A stretch of DNA of 64,000 nucleotides from Niameybacter massiliensis. Its GTDB lineage: Bacteria; Bacillota; Clostridia; Lachnospirales; Cellulosilyticaceae. The translations under genes and the position numbers were made by a program. The notes under the pieces were generated by a model. That model had not been told where the DNA came from. It saw only the letters and a list, made by a program, of their open reading frames with translations, and did no database searches. Positions 9,930 to 17,595 of this stretch are shown here, one piece after another (position 1 is the stretch's first letter; each line of letters starts with the position of its first letter). The stretch spans positions 122,210 to 186,209 of the forward strand of contig NZ_LN875033.1 of assembly GCF_001282685.1 (NCBI RefSeq). Direction: 5' to 3'.

Positions 9930-11300
9930 TCATTTAATCATTTTGATTTCTAGTATATTGTCAGTCTGATTCGTGACAAAATAATTGATATTCAGTCTTG
10001 AATCTAAAACCCATATGACCTCTTTCCCATCTGATATAATAGGATATAAGTCTCTTTGGTGCTGTGGAATCTTCTCATCAATATAGAATTTCTTCAACTT
10101 TTTAGACCCATTCTTTAAGACAATATAGTCATCTAACTGCCTTGTACGTAAGCATAGGTTATCTTTTATTTTATCATAATCAATATATTTAGTATACATA
10201 TTTTGCTGGCTTTGTTCAAATGTTTTCCTGTCAACAAACTGTAACTGAATTGTGAAGTCTAAAGCCTCTATCTTATTTATACCCAGTTGTAGGGTATACT
10301 CATAATTAGAAATTCCTACCTTAATTGGATGACTTATCAAAAGTACTTCATAATTCTTATATACAATAACTTCATATGGTAAATAAACTTTTTTTCCATT
10401 TTGCATACTTAGCAGATCAACCAATTGCTCAATATGTTTTAGAGTAATATCTTTACTATGTCCCATAAAAGTAGACACACATTTGTATAAAACTCTCTTT
10501 TGAATATAAGTCTTCTCTTTTAAAAGAGGTTCTATTAAAATTTCTATCTGATGAGTAGTTACTTTTACTATTTTATTAAAGATATTGTTTGTATAGTCCT
10601 CTAAAAATATTTCTTGTTCTTTATAAGTTTGACTATGTTCAAATAACGTTGTTACAATATTGGGATTAATATTTTGTTGAATATAAGGAATGCATTCTAG
10701 TCGAATCTTATTTCTCGTGTATACTGTTTCATAGTTTGTGTGATCATTTTTGTATTTAATACCTTTTTCTTCACAGTACGCTTCAATTTCCTTCCTTGAT
10801 AAACAAAGAATAGGGCGTATAATATTATCCCGTTTTGCCCCGATACCTCCAAGCCCTTTTATATCTGTTCCTCTTAAAAATCTCATAATAAGTGTTTCTG
10901 CTTGGTCATTAGTATTGTGTGCTGTAGCAATTTTATCATTTTGATTTGTTAAAGATATAAAGAAACTATATCTTTCTTCTCTTCCAATTTCTTCTTCACT
11001 TTGTTTTTTTTCCTTTGCTAGCGTCTTTATATTACAGTGATGAACATAACACGGTAGATCCATATCTTTTGCAACTTGTATTACGTAATCTCTATCTTCA
11101 TTAGCTTCTTCTCTAATACCATGATGTATATGAGCTACCTTTAAATGAATTTGAAAATAATCTTTATATGCATTTAAAAAGTGTAATAACATCATAGAAT
11201 CTGCTCCTCCAGATACACCTACTACTATAGTATCCCCCGGAGAAATGAGTTGATTCTCTATAATATATCGTTTCACCTTTTCTTCTATGTCTTTTACCAT
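9930..11300 (-). CDS. tilS: tRNA(Ile)-lysidine synthetase
   Basis: TilS (456 residues) converts C34 of the CAU anticodon of tRNA-Ile2 to lysidine, so that AUA is read as Ile. The PP-loop ATP pyrophosphatase motif SGGADS is at residues 30-35, followed by the N-type core with HIHHGIREEA, and C-terminal substrate-binding domains with TRQLDDY-like elements. The start at 11300 follows AAAGAGGATAAAAG. It opens the tilS-hpt-ftsH operon, as in Bacillus, and is preceded by the terminator of the small upstream gene. Confidence 0.95.
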   Translation of the reverse strand: MVKDIEEKVKRYIIENQLISPGDTIVVGVSGGADSMMLLHFLNAYKDYFQIHLKVAHIHHGIREEANEDRDYVIQVAKDMDLPCYVHHCNIKTLAKEKKQSEEEIGREERYSFFISLTNQNDKIATAHNTNDQAETLIMRFLRGTDIKGLGGIGAKRDNIIRPILCLSRKEIEAYCEEKGIKYKNDHTNYETVYTRNKIRLECIPYIQQNINPNIVTTLFEHSQTYKEQEIFLEDYTNNIFNKIVKVTTHQIEILIEPLLKEKTYIQKRVLYKCVSTFMGHSKDITLKHIEQLVDLLSMQNGKKVYLPYEVIVYKNYEVLLISHPIKVGISNYEYTLQLGINKIEALDFTIQLQFVDRKTFEQSQQNMYTKYIDYDKIKDNLCLRTRQLDDYIVLKNGSKKLKKFYIDEKIPQHQRDLYPIISDGKEVIWVLDSRLNINYFVTNQTDNILEIKMIK

Positions 11301-11365
11301 CTTTTATCCTCTTTTAATTTTGCCATTTTCTATGTGTATTAGAACATATTTAAAATTAAAATACA

Positions 11366-11395
11366 ATAAAAAAAGGCATATTTATCATACACCTT
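11366..11395 (-). terminator. Terminator of the small membrane protein gene
   Basis: A 9-bp stem with two G-U pairs (arms 11373-11381 and 11387-11395, 5-nt loop) is followed by TTTTTTT on the minus strand. It lies directly after the 84-residue gene stop (11400) and 66 bases before the tilS start. Confidence 0.7.
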
Positions 11396-11399
11396 AAAG

Positions 11400-11654
11400 T
11401 CAAAATATAAGCCCTATGATGCTTATAAAAATAAGTATTCCTATACTTATAAAGAAAAAGTTATCAATCCATTTATAGGAGTCTGTATTCTGATGTGACC
11501 TCCCACCTTTTTTTAAATAATTCTCTATGAGTTCTTCTGCATAATTCTCTAAATCACGCGGGTATTGACATCCTTGTGTAGTATCTTTCAATACAAAAGT
11601 AGCACTTTCATACCAATCACTCTTTTTACCATTAACGACTACTTTTCTACTCAT
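11400..11654 (-). CDS. Small hypothetical membrane protein next to spoIIE
   Basis: An 84-residue protein, start ATG 11654 behind GGGAGGAAAT (a longer frame to 11693 has no comparable site). It begins MSRKVVVNGKKSDWYESATF, is soluble-looking and basic up to residue 58, and has one strongly hydrophobic segment at the C-terminus (FFFISIGILIFISIIGLIF). It is therefore probably a tail-anchored single-span protein. It lies 71 bases downstream of the spoIIE stop on the same strand, before its own terminator. I do not recognise it; a sporulation link is only suggested by the neighbour. Confidence 0.7.
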   Translation of the reverse strand: MSRKVVVNGKKSDWYESATFVLKDTTQGCQYPRDLENYAEELIENYLKKGGRSHQNTDSYKWIDNFFFISIGILIFISIIGLIF

Positions 11655-11725
11655 ATTTCCTCCCATTACATACTTGTGTTTAAAGTATGCCATAATCTCA
11701 AGGAAATATTCATTTCCATTTCATT

Positions 11726-14068
11726 TTAATGCTCTTTCCAGATACGCGCTACAATGATTGTCATATCATCCCCAACTTGAACTCCTAATAAGTCTCTACT
11801 CTTTTCCATTAAATAATCTGCCATATACTGAGGTGCTTGTCCTTTACATTCTAAGATAAAATGTTTAAACGTCTTTTCTTTTCCTAGTATATCTCCTGAA
11901 GCCTCTAGGATTCCATCAGTAATCATAATCAGTATATCACCATCATGAAGTTGTACATGTTTTATCTCTAAATCTACATCTTTTACTATACCTATTGGCA
12001 GGCTATTCATCCTAATTGGCATTACATCTCCATCATGTAGAATAAAACTTGTCGCTGCCCCTGCTTTAAGGAATTCTGCCATACCTGTCTTACGATCAAT
12101 TAACGTTACATCTACAGTAGAAAATACTTCATCATCATCATTTAGAATAAGAGCAGAATTAATCATTCTTACCGCTAAATCTTTTCTAAATCCTGATTCC
12201 ATAAAATCTTCTAGCATTTCAATTGTAGCTGCACTTTCCTCATAAGCTACTCTTCCACTTCCCATACCATCTGCTAAAGCAAGTAAATATTGATCATCAT
12301 CTACTTCCATAAAGGTATAAACATCTCCACTAATTTCTTCTTTAGCACAAATTGCATAACCTGCTGTTACACGATAGGTATTCTTAATTTTCCACTTATA
12401 CTCATAATTTTCTTCTCTACTCATCATACTTTCTAGTGCTACTTTATACCCTAAGGTATCTTCAATTACACTAGCCATAATATCAGGGTAATCATCATCT
12501 TGTTTACTTGTATAAATTTCAATAGATTGGATTTTCCCTTTATTCTCTAGTACCATTGCATCTTTTAAGTGAATCCCTTGTGCTAGTAAATTTTCCTTCA
12601 AAAGATTTTCTTCTTCCTTATTAAAGTAAATTTCTTTTTCTATCTCATTTACTAAACTATTCAAAGTAGTAGAAACCGCTTTAAGTTGCTCTGCCATTAA
12701 TGCTCTATTTTCTATGAATCTGTTATGCCACATTGTATTTTGACGCAATAAATCTAACTTAAAACTCATTACATAAGCAAAATTAGATGCATTAGGGCAG
12801 TGTTCTTTGAAAAGAGGAGGTATACTTGCTTCAGAAATGAACCCTTTATCCTTAAATGTATCAATCATTTCATAGGCATGTTGATAAGTTGTCTTCAAAT
12901 CTTGAACCCAGCAAAACTGCTTCATAGAGCAATCAACACAAAGCTTTTCTCCCGTGTCTTCAATGATATTTCGCATATCTTTAGGCGTAAATTCCATTCT
13001 TTTAGGTCGTACTTTTTCAAAACTATCTCCCAGTTGTTCAAATCCTCTTACAATATGTTTTAATCTAGTAGTCATAATCCTTTGAATGCGTTCTAAGTGA
13101 ATTTGTTCATTCTGTTCTATACTCTTTTCCAAAAACCAACTTGCAATTCCAAAATAATTTTTAGGAATAATAAAGCTAATAACTGCTGCTATACCATAAG
13201 CTCCTATCAAACTCCAGTCTAATCTTCCTCCATTAAAAATAGAGAATCCTACAAGTTGTCCTATTAATCCTCCAAGTATAACTCCCCATTTGCCAATAGG
13301 CAAGAACACTCCACCTACTAACGCTGTCAAGGCATATATAGCTACAAATGCAGGAGATATGTATCCTATTATTACAAGTAAACTGCTCATTACAATTCCC
13401 ATTGTTACACCCTTATTTGCTCCACCTAAATAAGTAACTGCAATAAGGATTATATATGCAACCATATCCCTAAAATAAATTTCTTTACATATAGGTACAC
13501 TAATATAGAAATCTAATGCTCCAGCAACTGCTAATGCAAGCATGATTGTAATGCTTATACTCTCCTTACTTGTTAAAGGCGTTTGTCTACGTTGTAAGAT
13601 TATAGAAGTACCACATGCAAATATATAAGTCAATGCCATCCCAACTAATGCTTCTACAATACAAATAGCACATGTATAAAGATTAAATCCTTGGATGAGT
13701 GTACTCAATAAATCCACCAAGAAAATACTTGCAAATGTACTCACTAATTGATTTTGCAATGTACATTCTTTGTGATTCATTTCTAACCATTTACGTACTA
13801 AACTAATGAGACCGATCATAAGTACATATTTCAAAGTACCTACATCAAAACGCATTAAAGAAAAAACGCCTAAAGTCGCAAAAAGTATAGACCATTTTCG
13901 TATTTCTGTTTTTTCGTACAAACTGCCAACATATGCAATTCCTACAGTATAAAAATACTCATAAAATCCTACTCTTGCAAAAGCAAACGACATTAAAATC
14001 ATTATTAATTCTGGAATTTTCACTTTTAACCCCATTGGGCTTTTTTCTTTCGTCTCTACACCATTCAT
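11726..14068 (-). CDS. spoIIE: Stage II sporulation protein E (PP2C phosphatase)
   Basis: SpoIIE (780 residues) dephosphorylates SpoIIAA-P to release sigma-F in the forespore and interacts with the polar division machinery. The first about 300 residues are hydrophobic with some 10 membrane segments. A middle soluble region of about 250 residues carries a cysteine-rich stretch (CVDCSMKQFCW). A C-terminal PP2C domain (about 590-780) contains the metal-binding LALADGMGSG and the late GDDMTIIVARI motif. Length and architecture match B. subtilis SpoIIE. A start at ATG 14068 follows AGGAGGGAAG. The Spo0A-type promoter at 14094-14126 is the expected one for this gene. Confidence 0.95.
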   Translation of the reverse strand: MNGVETKEKSPMGLKVKIPELIMILMSFAFARVGFYEYFYTVGIAYVGSLYEKTEIRKWSILFATLGVFSLMRFDVGTLKYVLMIGLISLVRKWLEMNHKECTLQNQLVSTFASIFLVDLLSTLIQGFNLYTCAICIVEALVGMALTYIFACGTSIILQRRQTPLTSKESISITIMLALAVAGALDFYISVPICKEIYFRDMVAYIILIAVTYLGGANKGVTMGIVMSSLLVIIGYISPAFVAIYALTALVGGVFLPIGKWGVILGGLIGQLVGFSIFNGGRLDWSLIGAYGIAAVISFIIPKNYFGIASWFLEKSIEQNEQIHLERIQRIMTTRLKHIVRGFEQLGDSFEKVRPKRMEFTPKDMRNIIEDTGEKLCVDCSMKQFCWVQDLKTTYQHAYEMIDTFKDKGFISEASIPPLFKEHCPNASNFAYVMSFKLDLLRQNTMWHNRFIENRALMAEQLKAVSTTLNSLVNEIEKEIYFNKEEENLLKENLLAQGIHLKDAMVLENKGKIQSIEIYTSKQDDDYPDIMASVIEDTLGYKVALESMMSREENYEYKWKIKNTYRVTAGYAICAKEEISGDVYTFMEVDDDQYLLALADGMGSGRVAYEESAATIEMLEDFMESGFRKDLAVRMINSALILNDDDEVFSTVDVTLIDRKTGMAEFLKAGAATSFILHDGDVMPIRMNSLPIGIVKDVDLEIKHVQLHDGDILIMITDGILEASGDILGKEKTFKHFILECKGQAPQYMADYLMEKSRDLLGVQVGDDMTIIVARIWKEH

Positions 14069-14093
14069 TTATCTTCCCTCCTACGTAATGTTT

Positions 14094-14126
14094 ATTATAG
14101 AAGAGATAAGTTGAAATATTTGTAAA
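14094..14126 (-). promoter_or_regulatory. Spo0A-type spoIIE promoter with 21-bp spacer
   Basis: On the minus strand TTTACA (14126-14121) and TATAAT (14099-14094) are separated by exactly 21 bp (14100-14120). This unusually long spacing is the hallmark of the sigma-A promoters of spoIIE and spoIIG, which need Spo0A-P to bind DNA just upstream. A nearby TTTGTCTAAAA (complement of 14151-14161) differs by one base from a 0A box of the TTTGTCGAAAA type. Confidence 0.7.
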
Positions 14127-14183
14127 TAACTGGAATTTTTTTCAAAAAACTTTTAGACAAATTCAGCTAACCTTTTAGCACAT

Positions 14184-15224
14184 TTAAGGATTATACCCTA
14201 AAATATTATAGTAAACTCGCGCATTAGGCTTACTACTAAGTGGAATATTGTAACCTCTTATCCCCCCCACTCCCGAATGTTGGGCTATGAGTAAATCTTT
14301 TGTCACATTTATATCATTTTCATCTTTTACTATATCCACTACAATCATGCTATGCGTTGTCACCTGCAAATCGCCTAATTGTACAATATCTCCTAGCTGC
14401 ATCGTTTGCAAACTCCCCAACCTTGCCACTAATCCAAACCCCTTATTTCTAAGCATATAATCCTTAAAAGCTGTGGCACTTGTAAAACTGGGTGTACGAT
14501 AATGATCCGAGTACCAGTACCATTTATCATTTATATATCTTCCTTGGTGGTCGAATGGTATATTCCCCTCAAATAGACATTGTGATACAAAATTAGTACA
14601 ATCTCCTCCCCATTCTTCATAGTTTTTCCACTCTTTTGTATTAGGAGTAAGAGCATACTTCTTGGCATAGGCAACAGCTTTTTCTCTCATATAAATCCCT
14701 TTTGGTTGTGATTTTTCCTCACGTTCCATTAAAAGCCATTCTTTATTCTTTCTATTTTTCTTTCTATTTTTCTTTTTTTTCTCTTTCTTCCCATCCTCTA
14801 TCTCTATACACTTAAATTCATTTTCATATCGATCCTCTTCTATACGCCATATTGTTCCTTCTTGTGTTAATGTAAAAAAGTGTTCTAGATTCTTGATAGT
14901 TGTATAGTCCTCTACTCCTCTATACTGCATTTTTATATCCAATCCCATGTGTACCTGACATTGCCTACCTGATTTATTGATTAATCTCCATTTTATATCA
15001 ATCTCAGGCTGCTCAAATAATAAATAATTTGCTAACTGACTATTATGGTTAATTCGATTTTTAAGTGCTATTTCTTCTTGGACAAAACTATGATTTCCTT
15101 TTAAGCTATAGGCAAAATAATCTTTCAAAAGATAAGGATTATAATCTTGATTTCCTAACATTCTATAATACGTTTCTATATACCTTGCAATTGTATTTTT
15201 TATTTGATCTACTTCCTCCTTCAT
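14184..15224 (-). CDS. Putative amidase-domain protein (Amidase_6 type)
   Basis: A 346-residue protein whose C-terminal half matches the putative amidase/CHAP-like cysteine peptidase family common in spore formers: EEWGGDCTNFVSQC places a nucleophile Cys209 at the start of a helix, and TTHSMIVV supplies His291. Conserved aromatic segments WYWYSDHYRTPSF lie between. The N-terminal half (1-140) is a separate helical domain, joined by a lysine-rich linker (about 145-162, KKEKKKKNRKKNRKNK). There is no signal peptide, so it may act inside the cell (for example in the mother cell) or leave by another route. It is followed by spoIIE (115 bases downstream) on the same strand. Catalytic assignment is by motif; substrate unknown. 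Confidence 0.8.
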   Translation of the reverse strand: MKEEVDQIKNTIARYIETYYRMLGNQDYNPYLLKDYFAYSLKGNHSFVQEEIALKNRINHNSQLANYLLFEQPEIDIKWRLINKSGRQCQVHMGLDIKMQYRGVEDYTTIKNLEHFFTLTQEGTIWRIEEDRYENEFKCIEIEDGKKEKKKKNRKKNRKNKEWLLMEREEKSQPKGIYMREKAVAYAKKYALTPNTKEWKNYEEWGGDCTNFVSQCLFEGNIPFDHQGRYINDKWYWYSDHYRTPSFTSATAFKDYMLRNKGFGLVARLGSLQTMQLGDIVQLGDLQVTTHSMIVVDIVKDENDINVTKDLLIAQHSGVGGIRGYNIPLSSKPNARVYYNILGYNP

Positions 15225-15289
15225 TTACCCACCCCCTTCTAATATCTTATACAAAATAAATATACTTTATGACCGGCTTTGTTTTATGG

Positions 15290-15295
15290 TACAAT
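15290..15295 (+). promoter_or_regulatory. Possible -10 box of the parvulin gene
   Basis: TACAAT preceded by TGG (an extended -10 element) lies 40 bases before the plus-strand gene at 15335. No convincing -35 box is visible, so this is a weak call. Confidence 0.35.
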
Positions 15296-15334
15296 AGCAA
15301 TAGCACTATAACTACTTATTAAAAGGAGATTATT

Positions 15335-16075
15335 ATGGAAAATAAAGTTATTGCTATCGTTGATGGCCGTGAAATTACTGAAAGTCATCTTGTTAGCTTA
15401 GTTCACAGCTTAGGACAAAATGCTGCAAGATTTGCATCTGAGGATGGTCGTCAAAAACTTATCGAAGAACTTATTACTCAAGAGCTTTTCTATTCTGATG
15501 CTATTGAAAATGGATTAGATAAAGATCAAGAATTTATAACAGCTGCTGAAAGTATGTACAGCAACCTTTTAAAACAATATGCACTTAGCAAATTATTAGG
15601 TACTGTAACTGTTTCAGACGAAGAAGCATTAGAATACTTCAATAACAACAAAGATACTTTCCGTTCTGCTGCTACTGCTCGTGCAAAACACATTTTAGTA
15701 GATTCTAAAGAAAAAGCAGAAGAAATTTTAGCTGAAATCAATGCTGGTCTTGCATTTGAAGATGCTGCACAAAAATACTCAAGCTGCCCATCTAGCGAAC
15801 GTGGTGGAGATTTAGGTGAATTCGGTAGAGGCCAAATGGTTCCTGAATTCGAAAATGCTGTTTTTACTATGAAAGCTGATGAAGTAAGTGAACCAGTTCA
15901 AACACAATTTGGTTACCACTTAATTAAACTTGTTTCTATTAACAATGGTGAAGAAGCAGAATTTGAAAAAGTTAAAGATCAAGTTCAACAATTTGTAATG
16001 TCAGTTAAACACAATGACGTTTATTCTGCAAAACAAGCTGAACTTAAAGCTAAATACACAGTAGAAATGAAATAA
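15335..16075 (+). CDS. Peptidyl-prolyl isomerase, parvulin (PpiC) type, cytoplasmic
   Basis: A 246-residue protein with an N-terminal SurA-like helical arm (about 1-100, starting MENKVIAIVDG) and a parvulin domain (about 110-205). The domain carries ARAKHILVDS, the SSCPSSERGGDLGEFGRGQMVPEFE run and a TQFGYHLIKL ending, which fit PpiC well. It lacks a signal peptide or lipobox, so unlike the PrsA-like protein at 23617 it is probably cytoplasmic. RBS AAAGGAG is 7 bases before the ATG. It is transcribed alone and ends in a strong terminator. Role in folding is by family; substrates unknown. Confidence 0.9.
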   Translation: MENKVIAIVDGREITESHLVSLVHSLGQNAARFASEDGRQKLIEELITQELFYSDAIENGLDKDQEFITAAESMYSNLLKQYALSKLLGTVTVSDEEALEYFNNNKDTFRSAATARAKHILVDSKEKAEEILAEINAGLAFEDAAQKYSSCPSSERGGDLGEFGRGQMVPEFENAVFTMKADEVSEPVQTQFGYHLIKLVSINNGEEAEFEKVKDQVQQFVMSVKHNDVYSAKQAELKAKYTVEMK

Positions 16076-16081
16076 TTTAAA

Positions 16082-16117
16082 AATAGGAGGGTCTGTCTAT
16101 GACAGCCCTCCTATTTT
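16082..16117 (+). terminator. Terminator of the parvulin gene
   Basis: A 15-bp stem with one bulged T (AATAGGAGGG T CTGTC pairing with GACAGCCCTCCTATT) is followed by TTTTTAG on the plus strand, seven bases after the stop. Confidence 0.85.
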
Positions 16118-16210
16118 TAGTTTCTCTTATTTTATAACTCTTACCATTTGTATAGCTTCTTCATCATATGGAAAGACTACAAAAAAATATAAAATGGTGA
16201 GGCAAATATT

Positions 16211-16597
16211 ATGAATCTATTTACACACACTCCTGAAGTTCTACTTAAAAGTATTACCGACTATTTTGATTCACACAATTATAAAAAAGACTTTCTATCA
16301 TCTATTTATATCTCTAATTCTTGTACACCAAATTATGCTGTACCAATAGGTTTAGTTGGTCATCAAAAAAGGATCAATGGCCATCTATGTGATGTATTTA
16401 CATTATATCTAAATGGATCTCTCGAAAAAACTAATACTCACCTTGGTACTCCTTTTGGAGATATTCGCACCGAACACATCCCTATTGTCCTTTATAAACT
16501 TTTTTTAGAAAAAGAAGCTCATGCTAGTGAGTTTAATTCTTGGATAACCGATAATGTCTTCCCTATTTCTGTTCTATTAAGCGATTATTTAGTTTAG
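16211..16597 (+). CDS. Small hypothetical protein
   Basis: An unrecognised 128-residue protein starting MNLFTHTPEVLLKSITDYFD. It has no signal peptide, membrane segment or cysteine motif, and is rich in His and Tyr. The ribosome-binding site is only moderate (GAGG, 9 bases before ATG), so the start is uncertain by a few residues. It lies between the parvulin gene and the signal-peptide protein on the same strand, with gaps of 135 and 64 bases. Base composition matches its neighbours. The reading frame is open and codon use looks like that of a gene, but the function is unknown. Confidence 0.55.
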   Translation: MNLFTHTPEVLLKSITDYFDSHNYKKDFLSSIYISNSCTPNYAVPIGLVGHQKRINGHLCDVFTLYLNGSLEKTNTHLGTPFGDIRTEHIPIVLYKLFLEKEAHASEFNSWITDNVFPISVLLSDYLV

Positions 16598-16661
16598 AAT
16601 ATTTTTTTTTTCTAATTAATGTTAAGCTTATAAGTGAATATTATTATTTTAGGGGGAGATT

Positions 16662-17213
16662 ATGAAAAAATACAGCTTTATACTATTAATTTGTCTACTT
16701 TGCACTTCAAACATAACATTTGGTCTTCCTAGTGATAAAGTAGATACTACACTTAATACTACTACTCTTAAATTACTCAAAGAGCAACAAGCAGTATCTG
16801 TAGATGTAGGCAAAGACGCAAGTTTTTCAACCATTAAAGTTTATTTTGACAAAAAGCCTATTACTTTATCTAATCGTTCATTCACTTACAAAGGTCGCGT
16901 GTATCTTCCACTTCGTGAAGTTGGAGAAATCCTAGGAGCTGAAATCGGTTGGAATGGCTCTAACAAAGTAGCTATTGTAGAAACTGCTTCAAAACGTCTA
17001 GAGATGCCCCAAGGATATCGTAAAGCCATAAGTTATCTCAAAAATAGTCCATCAAAAGCCTCTACTGTAAATGTAGATCAAACTAGTCTAGATGTACGTA
17101 CTATGCTTTATGAAGGTAAAACTTATTTACCTATTCGCTTTACAGCAGAATCACTAGGCTTTAATGTTAAATACGATGATGCTACATCTTCCGTATACTT
17201 TACAACACCATAA
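16662..17213 (+). CDS. Secreted protein with copper amine oxidase N-terminal-like repeats
   Basis: A 183-residue exported protein: a signal peptide at 1-21 (LLICLLCTSNITFG then LPSDK) and two repeats of the domain named after the N-terminus of copper amine oxidases. The first carries VYLPLREVGEILGAEIGW (about 85-102), the second TYLPIRFTAESLGFNVKYD (about 145-165). Such repeats are common in Clostridia envelope proteins and are thought to bind the cell wall, without copper or oxidase activity. No catalytic domain is attached. AGGGGGAGATT precedes the ATG. Confidence 0.85.
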   Translation: MKKYSFILLICLLCTSNITFGLPSDKVDTTLNTTTLKLLKEQQAVSVDVGKDASFSTIKVYFDKKPITLSNRSFTYKGRVYLPLREVGEILGAEIGWNGSNKVAIVETASKRLEMPQGYRKAISYLKNSPSKASTVNVDQTSLDVRTMLYEGKTYLPIRFTAESLGFNVKYDDATSSVYFTTP

Positions 17214-17214
17214 C

Positions 17215-17254
17215 AAAAAAGCTCTGATATGCCTAAACATATCAGAGCTTTTTT
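17215..17254. terminator. Bidirectional terminator between gene at 16662 and tRNA pair
   Basis: A 17-bp perfect stem (arms 17215-17231 and 17238-17254, 6-nt loop) has A-runs on the left and T-runs on the right. It ends the plus-strand gene and, read the other way, the tRNA-Met/tRNA-Val transcript. Confidence 0.9.
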
Positions 17255-17265
17255 CAAAATTAAAA

Positions 17266-17338
17266 TGGTCGCTATAGGGCTCGAACCTATGACCCCCTGC
17301 TTGTAAGGCAGGTGCTCTCCCAGCTGAGCTAAGCGACC
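17266..17338 (-). tRNA. tRNA-Val (UAC)
   Basis: Minus-strand 73-nt cloverleaf: acceptor GGTCGCT/AGCGACC, D-arm with AGCTCAGC, anticodon stem CCTGC/GCAGG with loop CTTACAA (anticodon UAC), T-loop GGTTCGAGCCC. CCA is not encoded. It follows tRNA-Met by four bases in one transcript. Confidence 0.97.
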
Positions 17339-17342
17339 AAAG

Positions 17343-17416
17343 TAGCGGAAGACGGATTTGAACCGCCGACACCATGGGTATGAACCATGTGCTCTAGCCA
17401 ACTGAGCTATTCCGCC
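17343..17416 (-). tRNA. tRNA-Met (CAU), elongator
   Basis: Minus-strand 74-nt cloverleaf beginning GGCGGAATAGCTCAG. The anticodon stem CATGG/CCATG and loop TTCATAC give CAU. The G1-U72 pair and absence of the GGG/CCC anticodon stem argue for elongator rather than initiator Met; an Ile2 identity is unlikely from the body sequence. A promoter lies 40 bases upstream. CCA is not encoded. Confidence 0.95.
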
Positions 17417-17455
17417 ATATTCATTTTCTTGAAGCCTTGCCTCAAGCACTTCTGT

Positions 17456-17484
17456 AGTATATCTTATTACTTGTCATAATGCAA
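17456..17484 (-). promoter_or_regulatory. Promoter of the tRNA-Met/tRNA-Val transcript
   Basis: TTGCAT (complement of 17479-17484), a 17-bp spacer, and TATACT (complement of 17456-17461), placed 40 bases before tRNA-Met. Confidence 0.7.
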
Positions 17485-17538
17485 GTAGTTTTTTAATTTT
17501 TTTTTGGTTTTTTTCTAGTTTTTTTCTTTCCTTTATTA

Positions 17539-17580
17539 AAAAGAGATTTAGTCTTTTTATAATACGACTAAATCTCTTTT
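17539..17580. terminator. Terminator of the MATE gene
   Basis: A 15-bp perfect stem (arms 17539-17553 and 17566-17580) lies just after the MATE stop at 17596. A/T runs on both sides allow termination either way; for the MATE transcript the minus-strand T-run applies. Confidence 0.8.
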
Positions 17581-17595
17581 CATTTTATTTATTTT

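Noticed and set aside
17123..17449. Minus-strand open frames across the tRNA-Val/tRNA-Met pair, with translations like GGIAQLARAHGS
   Set aside because: These are reading frames through tRNA genes; the peptides are familiar artefacts of tRNA sequence and have no ribosome-binding site.
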